Assembly: GCA_018697195.1 (NCBI GenBank)
Contig: CM031857.1
Span: forward strand, 98,393,966 to 98,457,965
Reading direction: 5' to 3'
Length of the DNA stretch: 64,000 nucleotides
DNA from: Certhia americana
Lineage: Eukaryota > Chordata > Aves > Passeriformes > Certhiidae
The notes below the pieces were generated by a model. The model was not told where the DNA came from. It worked only from the letters and a program-made list of their open reading frames with translations, and did not search any database. Of the stretch, positions 13,901-24,250 are shown one piece after another (the first letter of the stretch is position 1; the number at the start of each line of letters is the position of its first letter). The position numbers and the translations under genes were made by a program.

Positions 13901-16900
13901 AAAATGTTGGTCTGTATCATGTTAATCTGTGTGAAGGTTGGAAGCAGCTACATCTTCACAAAGACTTTTCTCTCATTTGTATCCACAAAGGAAAGACCAA
14001 ACCCCAAGAACTGGTCTGAATTTTTTACTCGGGAAAATGCTCAAGTATGTGCCTAATTTTTGCTGCTCAGATAACCCTGTGCTTAAACTTGCTGTTTGTG
14101 TTGCCTGACTGTGGTCAAAAGGTCCTTGCGACTCTTGATGAAGGCGTGTTGAGGGAGCTGCACAAAATAGGTTGAGTGCTGCTTACCTAGTGCAGTCATA
14201 TCATTCCATTCATGGTTTGACTGTTCATATAAATAAAATTAATAGAATATGACCCAGGCATTGCACCTTGCTGGAAATAATCCCTTTTATGGTTTTTGAG
14301 AGCAGTTTCTAAGACTGCTTGTACTGTTTTGGCCTCTATACAGATGGATAGCTTCCAAACCTTAACAAATTCTGATTAAATTTTTGTGGGGGAATCAACA
14401 GGTACATATTAAATAGGTTGTGAGATTACCTTCCATCCTGCTGGCACACCATATGTAATTAGAAAAAGAGAAATGAGGCTGGAGGAACACGACACAAAGC
14501 TCTGGTAGGAGCTCAGATGGAACCAGAAGAGCACATAATGGAGTCTGCAGACCTTTGACCAGGCATCTCAAGATCTCCACTAAGGGCTGATTAAGCTGCA
14601 TATTTTATTTTCTTTCTGCCTGTTTCTCATACAAATTCTGCATGCAGAAGGACTGAGCAGGGATTGGGTCCTTAATGGGTTCCAAGCACCAATAAGAAAA
14701 AAAAATTTGCTTTAAATAAATGCAACAGCTGTAAGAGGATTTTGAGCTGGAGGATAAGGAAGTTCTGGAGTCTTAGAATAGGAAGGAATGCCTGTGTTTT
14801 ACTTGCTGATGGTAGTTGTGCTTCCTGTTGTGACCCCACTGCAGTGTTTCATAACACCTTGGGAACAGCTCAGTCTAACACGGCAATGAGGAACAGGGAT
14901 TCCCAGTTCCTCCATGCTATCTGCCAGAATTCAAGGTCTCTTTGGTGATGACAAAAATTGCAATAGGAACTGAAGAAAAAGAAGGCAAAATTTCCCACCA
15001 GCTGAAGAAAATTTTCAGCTTTGTATTTCCAAGGGCTAGTCTCATGTACCTCACTGCAGGTCCTGAGCAACAACACTCAGATGGTTCCTGAATGCAAGTG
15101 GCCTCACTAATTTTCAAAGGGCTTTGTTAAAAGTCATCTACACAGCCAGGCTCTGAGCTGCACTGACTGACAGACCAGAAAAGCAGGGGCAGAATGGGAG
15201 GTTGCTGATGGGAAGGCAGCTCTGAACCGTCCTGGGGGCTGACATCATCTTGTACCATCTCCTCAGGTGTTGCTCTGCCAGAGCAAAGCAGGTAGACTTG
15301 GATACACTGTATTCCTGTTTCCAACTCCCCTAAATAGGTGACCTTTACGGTGCACTTGAGCTGTGGTGAGGAGGAAAGAGAAAGAAGGAATTTTTTTGGA
15401 TAAAGAATCTTTGTTGGTATACACACGTGCACACAAACTCAAAATATTGGTTAAGTTCCTTTTGTACTCATTGATTCAAATTTCCAAACATAAATAACTA
15501 CCTAATTCTCTGCCTAGGCTGTTATACTAACTGGGCAGGAGGAAGGGACTACAGTCTTAAGACCTGCAGCTCTGCAAGAGGCTTGTGGGTAGGAACAAAG
15601 TATTTGCACTTTGATAAGGCATAATAACTTACTGCAGTTTAAATTCACAACATTTTAAAGTAAATCTAGTTAGGCTGTGTTCGCTAGCAATACACCCACA
15701 CAACAAATACTATGGTAAGTGGCAATGAGATAAAATCTGGAAAGGCAGCTGTGAAGCAAAATAAAATATCTGTAGGGATAGGCAGCACATAAGTCATATG
15801 AACAGCTTTGAATCATCTTATCACTGGAGACACATCTTGGATTGCTGTACTTTGTCCTACAATACCAGTGAGACAAACAGCATACATAGGAATGTAAGCT
15901 AGTGTCCACTAAGGAGATAATAAGAGATTTCCAAAGAAACTGAGAAGAATTTGGTGGAATAAAAAAATTTTAGAGCACAGCTTGTGATGTTTACCAATGT
16001 ATTTGTTCTGTTGAAAAGCTGTGTTTGAACAGAGAAATGCTGTTTGTCATGTGTACCTAAACTCCTAAGCAGAACAGAACAAACTTTTATTTTCACAGCA
16101 CAGTAATTTCATAAGTAATAGGTCACGGTCTCCAACATTTATCAGATCTTAGCCCTTCCCTTCTCTCTGTTTTCTCTTATTCTCTTTCACCTTGTTTTGT
16201 TTGTTTTGTTTTAGGAAATGTGAATTTTGTTCCATGACTGAAACAAAACCATTCTTAGATGAGATTTACCTGTCTGTACCTAACAGACTTTTTCTGATCA
16301 AAGTTATACTAAAATTAGTCCTCTGCAGTAACTGTTCTGAAAACACTTGCAAGAAAGTGTATTTCTCCACAGACAACCAAGATCATTTAACCAGAAATAA
16401 TCCTGAACTTCTTCAGTTTATATGTTGTGAAAAATCTTTATGAAACATGGAAACTATTCTCTGAATGCATTTTTGGCAGCATGAAGTATACAGATGTCCC
16501 AGGGCTATTCCATACATCCATCTTTTCCTGACCTGGATGGACAAGCTGTCATGATCAAGACCTCCAGCAAAATTGTCAGCCCCTGCCAGAGGTTGGGCAG
16601 TAATGGATTTTTGCACAGCATGGACTCTTTCTATGCTGAATCTGAAGCAGTATTTTATCCCTTCTTGGAGACTCTGGATGGATCCCAGATGGCTGGAGGG
16701 GCAGGGTTGTGTGGCACAAGAACAAACATGTCTCATGGCTAAGCCCAGTGCAGAACACCCCACCTCTCTTCTGCTGTGCTGTAGCCTTCTTAATGTCACC
16801 AGTGTGCTTGCTGAGTGCCTGGGACAGCACGAGTGGTGTTTGCAATGCAGGTGCAGATAACACGCTGCAATGGTATCAACTGCTTTTAAAGGCACTGTAT

Positions 16901-18460
16901 CTAAGGGAGAAATGCACTGACATTATAAAATATACTGCTTGCAAGGACAAATAAAAGCAGCCAAAGTAGGCTTGTGATCTCATTTTTACCTTCCATGCAA
17001 ACTTATTAGATGAACTAGAATTTTTAAAATAAATAGTCTAAACATGGATAAGAAATCAAGACAGAAACTCACTTTCATTCCAGGTGAAGATTTGAAAGCA
17101 GACAGCATGATCATTTGATGCGTCTTGAGAGTGGAGCCAGAAGTAGGTTTTTACCTACTAGGCTAAAAGGAACTCAGAAATCTGCCTTCAAAATTTTGGG
17201 CATGTTAGCTGCATCTATTCTAAATTTGAAGGGGAAATTTTACTGTAAGGATTTTGAGTCTGAGAACCAGGGCTTGACTGGGAAAGTGCAACTACATCAT
17301 AGGGTTTAATTCTCATTCACCTCATTTAGCCTTTATACCTTTCTAGTAATGGAAAATGTAGAGAAAGCGAAATTTAAACAAGGTGAAAATTCAGAGAGTA
17401 AAGTTTAGAAATGGCACAAGAACACGAAGAGAAAAATTATTAGAGAGTTTCTGTCATGAGAAAAGTACAGTGAGGAGCTAGAAAAGAAGGACAGAGATGG
17501 TGAAATGTGCAAACAGTCTTACTGTACCTATTAGACCTCGGAGAGTAAAACTCCTTCAGAGAGGAAAGGTAATATCTTGCCTTATCTCAGTCTCTTTTTC
17601 AAATTAGTATGACTTATTTTACAGTGATTCAGTTCCTGGCATAGACTGAGAGAAGTTAAAAATTAATGATTTATGGGAAGTATGTTGCTTATGGCAGAAA
17701 GTGCAGCCAACATCTGTTTCTGCACCAAAGGACCAAGCATCACTACCTGGATTTCTCCTAGCACTGGCTCACAGCAATCTGGGAAGCCATACAAACCTTT
17801 CCCCACATAGACAGATCCATTCCACCTCCAACAGGAGCAGCACACAGAGAGACAGGGACACTGTCCAGCTGAATGGTGGTGCTTTGATTTAGTGTTTCTC
17901 TTGCAACTTCTGCTATCAGGGCTTCTGTGATGGCTTAGCTGTGATTGAAGTTGGGTGAGGTGATCTGCTTGGGTAAATGAAAGCACAGGCAACATCTGTG
18001 CTTATATCAGGTAAATGCCATCTAAAAATGTCATGGGCTTGTTGAGAGCTGGCTTAGATACTACAGCCTTGCACTGCAGTCTGCAGTCAACCTCAACATT
18101 TAATGCTGAATCTGTCCATAAAGTGTTCCCAAATGCTTCCCAGCTGGACAGTGTATGAGGCATTGTCCCCAGAACAAAGATATCAAAAAGTCCGTACAGC
18201 TGCTTGACAAATAGGCTGCTCAGCAGTTTTCTACTACCTCAGGTGGTTTTCTTAAAGGGATTGCCTCCAATGTCTGCAACAAAGGATCTGGCAGCCCCTT
18301 CTACAAAAGATATGGAAAAGTCTCAGTCAAAACTACTGGAAGTCCATTCGATGAAGTAGCTTTGAAATGTTACAGGACCACCATTTTCTTCTCCATGTAT
18401 ATAAAATGTGAGTGAGATAACTTTTAGAAAACCTGTGAGTGGGAGTTGCACATACATGGT
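1961..18460. other. Long non-coding stretch
   Basis: About 16.5 kb of AT-rich DNA without a gene I can support. Small landmarks are a TC-rich tract near 2865-2886, two telomere-like units (TTAGGGTTAGG) near 7043-7054, a 7-bp-stem hairpin at 9034-9052, an inverted repeat (CTAGGAGT / ACTCCTAG, 4-nt loop) at 4425-4444, and a T-run near 11611. Open frames of 100-160 codons occur at 3679-4107 (minus), 7911-8270 (minus) and 16413-16895 (minus). Their translations show no family signature, and the last opens only from GTG. Nothing resembles a tRNA, snRNA or LTR pair. Confidence 0.5.
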
Positions 18461-18506
18461 TAAAAGAAAGAAAAAAAAAAGAAAAAAAAAGAAAAAAAGA
18501 AAGAAG
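18461..18506 (+). repeat. A-rich simple repeat (GAAAA-type)
   Basis: A run of adenines interrupted by single guanines about every 8-10 bases. The preceding sequence has no polyadenylation signal and no resemblance to a transcript end, so I read it as a microsatellite rather than a retrocopy tail. Confidence 0.85.
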
Positions 18507-18994
18507 TACAATGGAGTTTTTCTTCTCCAAGAAAAAAGCACTTTCTGGCAAAGACCAGCAGAAGAATGTAGCTGCCAAAAGAAGAAGCTGCATTTGATTA
18601 ACCTTTAAATGCAGTGTGCACTCATGATTCTTTTCATTTGTGTCTCATTGCAGTAAATTCATAAAGAGTCCCTGATTAATGTGATTGCTTTAAAATATTT
18701 TATTTCTAACAGCCCCCAAATATGAATCTGCATATTCAGAATATTTGAGTGCTGGTTGTCTTCCTGTCCTTCCTATAAGTACCTTGTGGAGGCTGTTTTC
18801 TCTGGCATGGGGAGCAGCATGTTCTGGTCTGCAGATGGGGCAGCATGGGCTCTCCTCCCTCCAACAGCTTTGCTTTGGCAACTGCAAATGCCCACTCACA
18901 GAAACAAGTGAACTTGTACAGGATGGAAGGGTGAGACCTGTGAGATGGGATTTACAGTGTCTGGTTGTCAATGGGATTGCCAATGTCAGTGGAA
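18507..18994. other. Unique sequence left of the purine array
   Basis: Ordinary complexity DNA up to the point where purine pentamers begin near 18995. Open frames on both strands (18690-18983 minus, 18745-19011 plus) have no recognisable product. A weak resemblance to the array spacers ('cagcatggg', 'ctctgg') is too short to support homology. Confidence 0.4.
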
Positions 18995-20215
18995 GAGGAG
19001 GGATAGTCTGAGGAGAGAGAGTTCAAGGAAGGAGAGGAGAGTTCTATGATATTGCGAGGAGAGGAGAGTTTCTAGGAGAGTTCGAGTATAGGAGAGTTGG
19101 AGAGATTTTGAGGAGTGATGAGAGTTCGGGAGCAGTTTCGAGGAGAGTTTTCGAGGAGAGTTCGAGTCGAGGGAGTTCGAGGAGAGGATAGTAGAGTAGA
19201 GTTCGAGAGAGTATAGGAGAGGAGTGAGAGAGAGGAGAAGTAGAGTATGAGGAGAGGAGGATGAGTTAGAGGATAGGCGAGGAGATGAAGAGAGTTCGCG
19301 GGTTAGTAAGAGATTGAGAGTGAGCTGATCTTTCGAGTAGATGATATGATATTATAGTTCGGATTTATTAGATTTCGGGAGAGTTCGAGGATGATGAGAG
19401 GAATGTTTTCCTAAGGGAGAGATACTAGCTTGAGCAGGGAAAGAGGATAGGAGATGAAGGATAAGGGAGAGTAGAGGAATGAGAGTATGAGAGGAAGATG
19501 AGTAGGAATAGGAGAGTATAGTAGATAGAATGAGACAGGATTTATTATAGGAGAGTAGAGTAGAGGAAGATAGGAGAGGAGATGAGAGTTCGTGGAGAGG
19601 AGAGTATAGTTCGAGGCGTATGTGGTATAGATTTCGCGGAGGTAGAGGAAGATTCGGTATATTTCGAGTAGAGTTCTATGAAGTACCGAGGGATAGTCGA
19701 GAGGAGGTGATATTAGATGATAGGATGTAGGAGCAGGAAGGCGAGGGATCTTATAGAGAGGAGCAGGCTGATCATGAGAGGTAGAGGAGAGTATGAGAGT
19801 AGTAGAGTAGTAGGCGTAGGTAAGAGTTATGAGTAGATGTATATGTGTGGATATATAGGTATGGATTCTATGACGGAGAGTTCTATTAGAGATGATAGTT
19901 TTCTGATTATATGATAGGAGAGATAGTGAGAGGAGATTAGCGGTAGTATGATTTCTAGGTCTGAGTTGATATGAATGCTATCTTCGAGTCGAGTGTTCCA
20001 GATAGTTTCGATAGGAGAGTTCGATGAGATTTAAGCGAGGAGGTTGAGAGGAGATATGATGAAGTAGGCAGGATAGGGAGATAATGAGAAGAAGAGGAGG
20101 AGGCTGCGTATGCCAAGGAGTAGGACATAGGCTCTTATATTATATTATAGGATATTAGCGTATTAGTATCTTATTGGATCTTGATCTTCTCTTCGCGTCT
20201 CATTCTCTTTCGATT
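18995..20215 (+). repeat. Purine-rich array, left block, degenerate
   Basis: GGAGA/GAGGA pentamers and the motif GAGTTCGAGGAG are plainly present (for example near 19140-19180) but are broken every few bases by inserted or substituted T, A and TA-rich runs such as 'gatatgatattatag'. The purine strand bias weakens to the right, and the last 100 bp are AT-rich with pyrimidine runs. The block ends at the first spacer. It is either an old decayed copy of the clean array to the right or a poorly resolved assembly consensus; the irregular single-base interruptions favour the second reading but do not prove it. Confidence 0.8.
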
Positions 20216-20465
20216 ATTAGGCATTCTCTGTGGCTTCGTAGGAGAGGGCCCATTCCTTTTCTTTCTCTCCTTCACCCCACTGTCATCCCGCCCTTCTCCC
20301 GTCTTTCCAACCATTAATCTCTTGCTCCTAGGAAAGATTCTTCCTCACCAGTTCTTGTGCTCTGGATAAAATCTGGCAATGGGAGCGGATGGGCAGCGTG
20401 CCCTGCTGCCACAGCCCTGTCCAGCATGGGGCTCAAAGACGTCACCTGCCCTGCACTTGCGCAAC
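20216..20465 (+). repeat. Array spacer, copy A
   Basis: Non-repetitive, moderately GC-rich sequence between the two purine blocks. From 'caccccactg' (20273) through 'taggaaag', 'ttcttgtgctctgga' and 'aaaatctggcaatggga' to 'catgggg' it aligns, with short gaps, to 24013-24190. I judge identity at roughly 70% by eye. Even the array-to-spacer junction is shared ('ggagagg', then CC, then TTTCT/CTCT). On the right it passes abruptly into GAGTTCGAGG pentamers. No known repeat family is recognised. An ATG frame beginning at 20379 runs out of the spacer into the array, but its product becomes low-complexity Arg/Glu and I do not call it a gene. Confidence 0.75.
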
Positions 20466-23400
20466 CGAGTTCGAGGATGGGAGGAGTTCAAGGAGGAGGA
20501 GAAGGTTCGAGGAGAGGAGAGTAGGAGCGTTCAAGGAGATGGAGAGGAGGTTCGAGGCGAGGAGCGAGGAGAGGAGATGGGAGCGCGAACGGTAGGGGAG
20601 GATGGAGGCGTTCGCAGGAGAGGGGGCGCGGAGAGGCGATCGTTCGAGGATGAGGGAGAGTTCAAGGAGATGGAGAGTTCGAGGAGAGTTCGAGGAGAGT
20701 TCGCGGAGAGAGGGGGAGGGAGGAGAGGGAGTTCGAGGAGAGGGAGGTTCAGGGAGAGGAAGCGTTCGAGGAGGGAGAGTTCAGGAGAGGAGAGGGTGAG
20801 TTTCGAGGAGAAGGAGAGTTCGAGGAGGGAAGTAAGGAGAGGGACGAGGAGAGTTGAGGAGAGTTCGAGGAGAATGAGGGAGAGGGGAGGAGCGTTAGTT
20901 CGAGGAGAGTTCGAGGAGAGGATAGGAGAGAGGAGGCGAGGTTCGTAGGAGAGGGAGAGTTCGGGAGAGTTCGAGGAGAGGAGAGTTCGCGAGGAGAGGG
21001 AGAGTTTAAGGAGAGGAGAGGAGAGTTCGCGGAGAGGTTGCATGGAGGAGAGGAGCGGGGAGGAGAGGAGAGTTAGAGGAGAGTTCGAGGACGGGAGAGA
21101 GGAGAGGAGAGTCGAGGAAGAGGAGAGTTCGAGGAAGTTCGAGGAGAGTGGAGAGTTCGCGGAGGTTCGAGGAGAGGAGGGAGTCGACGGAGAGGGAGAG
21201 GATGAGTTCGAGGTAGGTTCGAGGCGAGGAGAGTTCGAGGGAGAGGCGGAGTTTGAGGGAGGAGGAGTTCGAGGATAGTCGAGGAGAGTTCGAGGAGAGG
21301 AGAGGAGAGAGAGGAGAGGAAGAGATGAGAGAGGCAGGAGGAGCGGAGAGGAAGAGGAGAGGAGAGGAGGAGGAGAGAGGGAGAGTTCGAAGGAGAGGAG
21401 AGTTCGCAGGAGCAGGAGGAGAGGAGAGTCGAGGAGACGTTCGAGGAGATGGAGGAGAGGAGAGCGTTTCGAGGCGAGGGAGAGGAGAGTTCGAGGAGAG
21501 GAGAGGACAGAGAGGGAGATTCGAGGGAGAGGAGAAGGAGAGGAGAGGAGAGGTTCGAGGAGAGGAGAGGAGAGTTCGAGGAGAGGAGAGGAGGAGTTCG
21601 AGGAGGAGGAGAGGAGAGGACGAGTTCGTGAGGAGCGGAGAGGAGGGTTCGAGGAGAGGAGAGGTTCGAAGAGAGCGAGAGTTCGAGGAGAGGAGAGTAG
21701 AGGCGAGGAGAGGAGAGGGGGGACGATGTGGGGAGAGGAGAGCGGGAAAAGAAGAGGAGAGGGATGGATGGGAGGGATGGAGCAGGGAGGGGAGAGGATG
21801 AGGGGAGAGGAGAGGAGTAGGAGAAGGAGAGGGAGAGGTAAGGAGAGCGCGAGGAAGGAGGAGAGAGGGAGGAAGCCGGAGAGGAGAGCGAGAGGAGAGG
21901 AGAGGAGAGGAGGAGATGGGAGGAGTGTACGAGGAGAGGAGAGGCGAGGAGGGAGCGGAGAGGAGAGTTTCGAGGAGAGTGCGAGGAGCAGGAGAGGGAG
22001 GAGAGGAGAGTTCGAGGGGAGAGGAAGAGTTCGCGGAGAGGAGGACGGCAGGAGAGGGAGAGGAGAGGAGTAGAGGAGAGGAGACAGAGGGAGGAGAGGA
22101 GAGGAGAGGAAAGAGGAGAGGAGAGGAGAGGAGGAGGAGGGGACGAGGGCGATTCAGAGGAGAGGATACGGAGCGGAGAGGAAGGAGAGGAGAGGAGAGC
22201 GGGAGAGGGAGAGAGGAGAGGAGAGGATGAGGGAGAGATGGGGAGGTGAGAGGAGAGGAGAGGAGGGAGAGGATGAGTTTTCGGGAGAGGAGAGGCGAGG
22301 AGAGGATGAGGAGAGGAGAGCGAGAGGAGTAGGACGAGGAGCGGACGAGGGAGCGTTCGAGGAGAGGGGGAGAGGAGAGGAGAGGATGGAGTTCCCGAGG
22401 AGAGGAGAGAGAGAGTTCGAGGGCGTTCGAGGAGGAGTGAGGTCGAGGATAGTTCGAGGTGAGTTCGAGGAGAGGGAGAGGGGGAGAGTTCGAGGAGACT
22501 CGAGGAGAGGAGAGGAGAGTTCGAGGAGAGGGAGTTCGAGGACCGAGGCGAGTTCGAGGAGAGTTCGAGGAGAGTTCGAGGTAGAGGAGAGGCGGCGAGG
22601 AGGGAGGAGGGAGAGGAGGAGGAGGAGACGAGGAGAGGATGAGAGAGGAGAGGAGAGTTCGAGGAGGAGAGTTCGAGGATTAGGAGAGGAGAGGAGAGGA
22701 GATGGGAGAGGAGGAGGAGGAGAGGAGGGAGAGGATTGGTTTTTTTTTTGAGGATGGGAGGAGAGGATTTATGAGGAAGGAGGGGAGGAGGTGACGGAGA
22801 GGGAGGAGTGAGGGAGAGGAGAGCGGAGAGGAGAGGAGAGGAAGGAGATGAGGGAGTAGGAGAGGAGAGGAGAGGTAGAGGGGGAGGCGGAGAGGGAGAG
22901 GAGGAGTTCGAAGGAGGGAGAGGGAGAGTTCGAGGAGAGGAGAGTTCGAGGAGAGTCGAGGAGAGGACGAGGAGAGGAGAGGGAGATGTGAGAGAGAGGA
23001 GAGCGAGAGTTCGAGGGGGAGATGGGACCGGGATGTTCCGAGGGAGAGAGTTCGAGGAGGGAGAGGAGAGTTCGAGGAGGTTCGAGGAGAGGAGAGTTCG
23101 AGAGGGAGGTCGCAGGAGAGGAGAGGTCGAGGAGCGGAGAGGATTGAGGAGAGGAGAGGAGAGAGAGGAGAGTGAGAGTTCTACGAGAGGAGAGGAGAGG
23201 AGAGAGAGGAGAGGACGAGGAGAGGGAGAGGAGAGAGAGGAGTGAGGGAGGCGAGGAGAGGAGAAGGAGAGGAGAGGAGAGGACAGGGAGGAGAGGGAGA
23301 GGAGGAGGAGAGGGGGAGAGGAGAGGAGAGGAGAGGAGAGGAGAGGAGGGATGAGCGAAGGAGAGGAGGAGGAGAGGAGAGGCGAGGAGAGGTGATTGTA

Positions 23401-23990
23401 GGAGAGGAGAGGAGAGTTTCGAGGAAGAGGAGAGGAGAGTTCGAGGAGAGGAGAGGAGAGTTCGCGGACGGAGGAGAGGAGAGTTCGAGGAGAGGATGAG
23501 TTCGAGCGAGGAGAGGAGAGTTCGAGGGGATGAGTTCGAGGAGGGCGAGGAGAGTTCGAGGAGAGGAGAGTTCGAGGAGAGGAGAGTTCGAAGGAGGTTC
23601 GAGGAGAGTTCGAGTGAGAGGAGAGTTCGAGGAGAGTCGAGGAGAGGAGAGGAGAGGAGGAGGAGAGGATAGGCGAGGAGAGGAGCGGAGAGGAGGGAGA
23701 GGAGAGGAAGAGGAGGAGGGGTGGAGAGAGGATTAGGGGAGGAGAAGATGAGGAGAGAGGAGAAGCGTTTTGAGGGAGAGGGAGGTGGGACGTTCGAGGG
23801 CAGAGGAGAGGAGGAGGAGAGAGGGAGAGGAGAGGAGAGGAGAGGGTAGAGGCAGAGGAGAGAGAGAGGAGAGGGAGGGGAGAAGGAGAGGAGAGGAGAG
23901 GAGAGGAGAGGAGAGGAGAGGAGAGGAGGAGGAGGGGAGAGAGTGAGAGGAGAGGAGAGGGAGGAGGAGGAGGAGAGGAGAGGAGAGGCC
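20466..23990 (+). repeat. Clean purine (GGAGA)n / GTTCGA array
   Basis: About 3.5 kb in which the plus strand is nearly all G and A. The base unit is the pentamer GGAGA/GAGGA. It is interrupted by GTTCGA, usually at spacings of about 11, 16, 21 or more bases (11 + 5n), giving repeated 'ggagagttcgaggagagg'. By eye the motif occurs on the order of a hundred times; the part right of about 23640 has almost none and is pure pentamer. Variants such as GTTCGCGGAG and GTTCAAGG occur. One run of ten T at about 22740 interrupts the purine strand. Long open frames on both strands follow from composition: the minus strand has almost no A to build stop codons. Mirror symmetry and purine bias would favour triplex (H-DNA) formation; this is inference. 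Confidence 0.95.
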
Positions 23991-24250
23991 AGTCGTTTCT
24001 CGTCTCTACCGGCACCCCACTGGCATCACCCTTATCCTGTCTTTCAAGACCATTGAATTCTTTTGTGCTCCACTAGGAAAGTATGCTTCAGCAGCCAGGT
24101 TCTTGTTGCTCTGGAGAAAATCTGGCACAATGGGACAGCAGGATTGGGGCAGCGGGCCCCTGCCTGCAACAAGCCCTGGCCCGCATGGGGGGCACCAACA
24201 GGCTCTCTGTTGCACACCACACAAGATCTAGTACACAGGGTGGTATCTAG
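23991..24250 (+). repeat. Array spacer, copy B
   Basis: This follows the clean purine block as copy A follows the left block. Shared landmarks in the same order are 'caccccactg' (24013), 'taggaaag', 'ttcttgttgctctgga', 'aaaatctggca', 'aatggga' and 'gcatgggg'. The offset from copy A is 3740 bp at the left landmark and about 3749 bp at the 'ctctgga' landmark. To the right it continues into ordinary DNA without a further purine array, so the duplication ends here. A 72-codon minus frame inside it has no recognisable product. Confidence 0.75.

Noticed and set aside
16413..16895. 160-codon minus-strand frame with overlapping open frames on both strands
   Set aside because: It opens only from GTG, has no recognisable domain, and openness in several frames at once points to stop-poor composition.
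20379..20948. 189-codon plus-strand frame starting at an ATG in spacer A and running into the array
   Set aside because: Only about 30 residues come from non-repeat sequence; the rest is Arg/Glu/Gly/Ser repeat translation. Several frames are open at once, as expected from composition.
21253..23736. Series of plus-strand frames giving Arg/Glu/Gly-rich proteins
   Set aside because: They are translations of GGAGA pentamers in shifting frames with no constant unit, start or splice context.
21073..24015. 980-codon open frame on the minus strand, Ser/Leu/Pro-rich
   Set aside because: The strand is almost only C and T, so stop codons can hardly occur. The frame opens at GTG, not ATG, and the product is pure low complexity.
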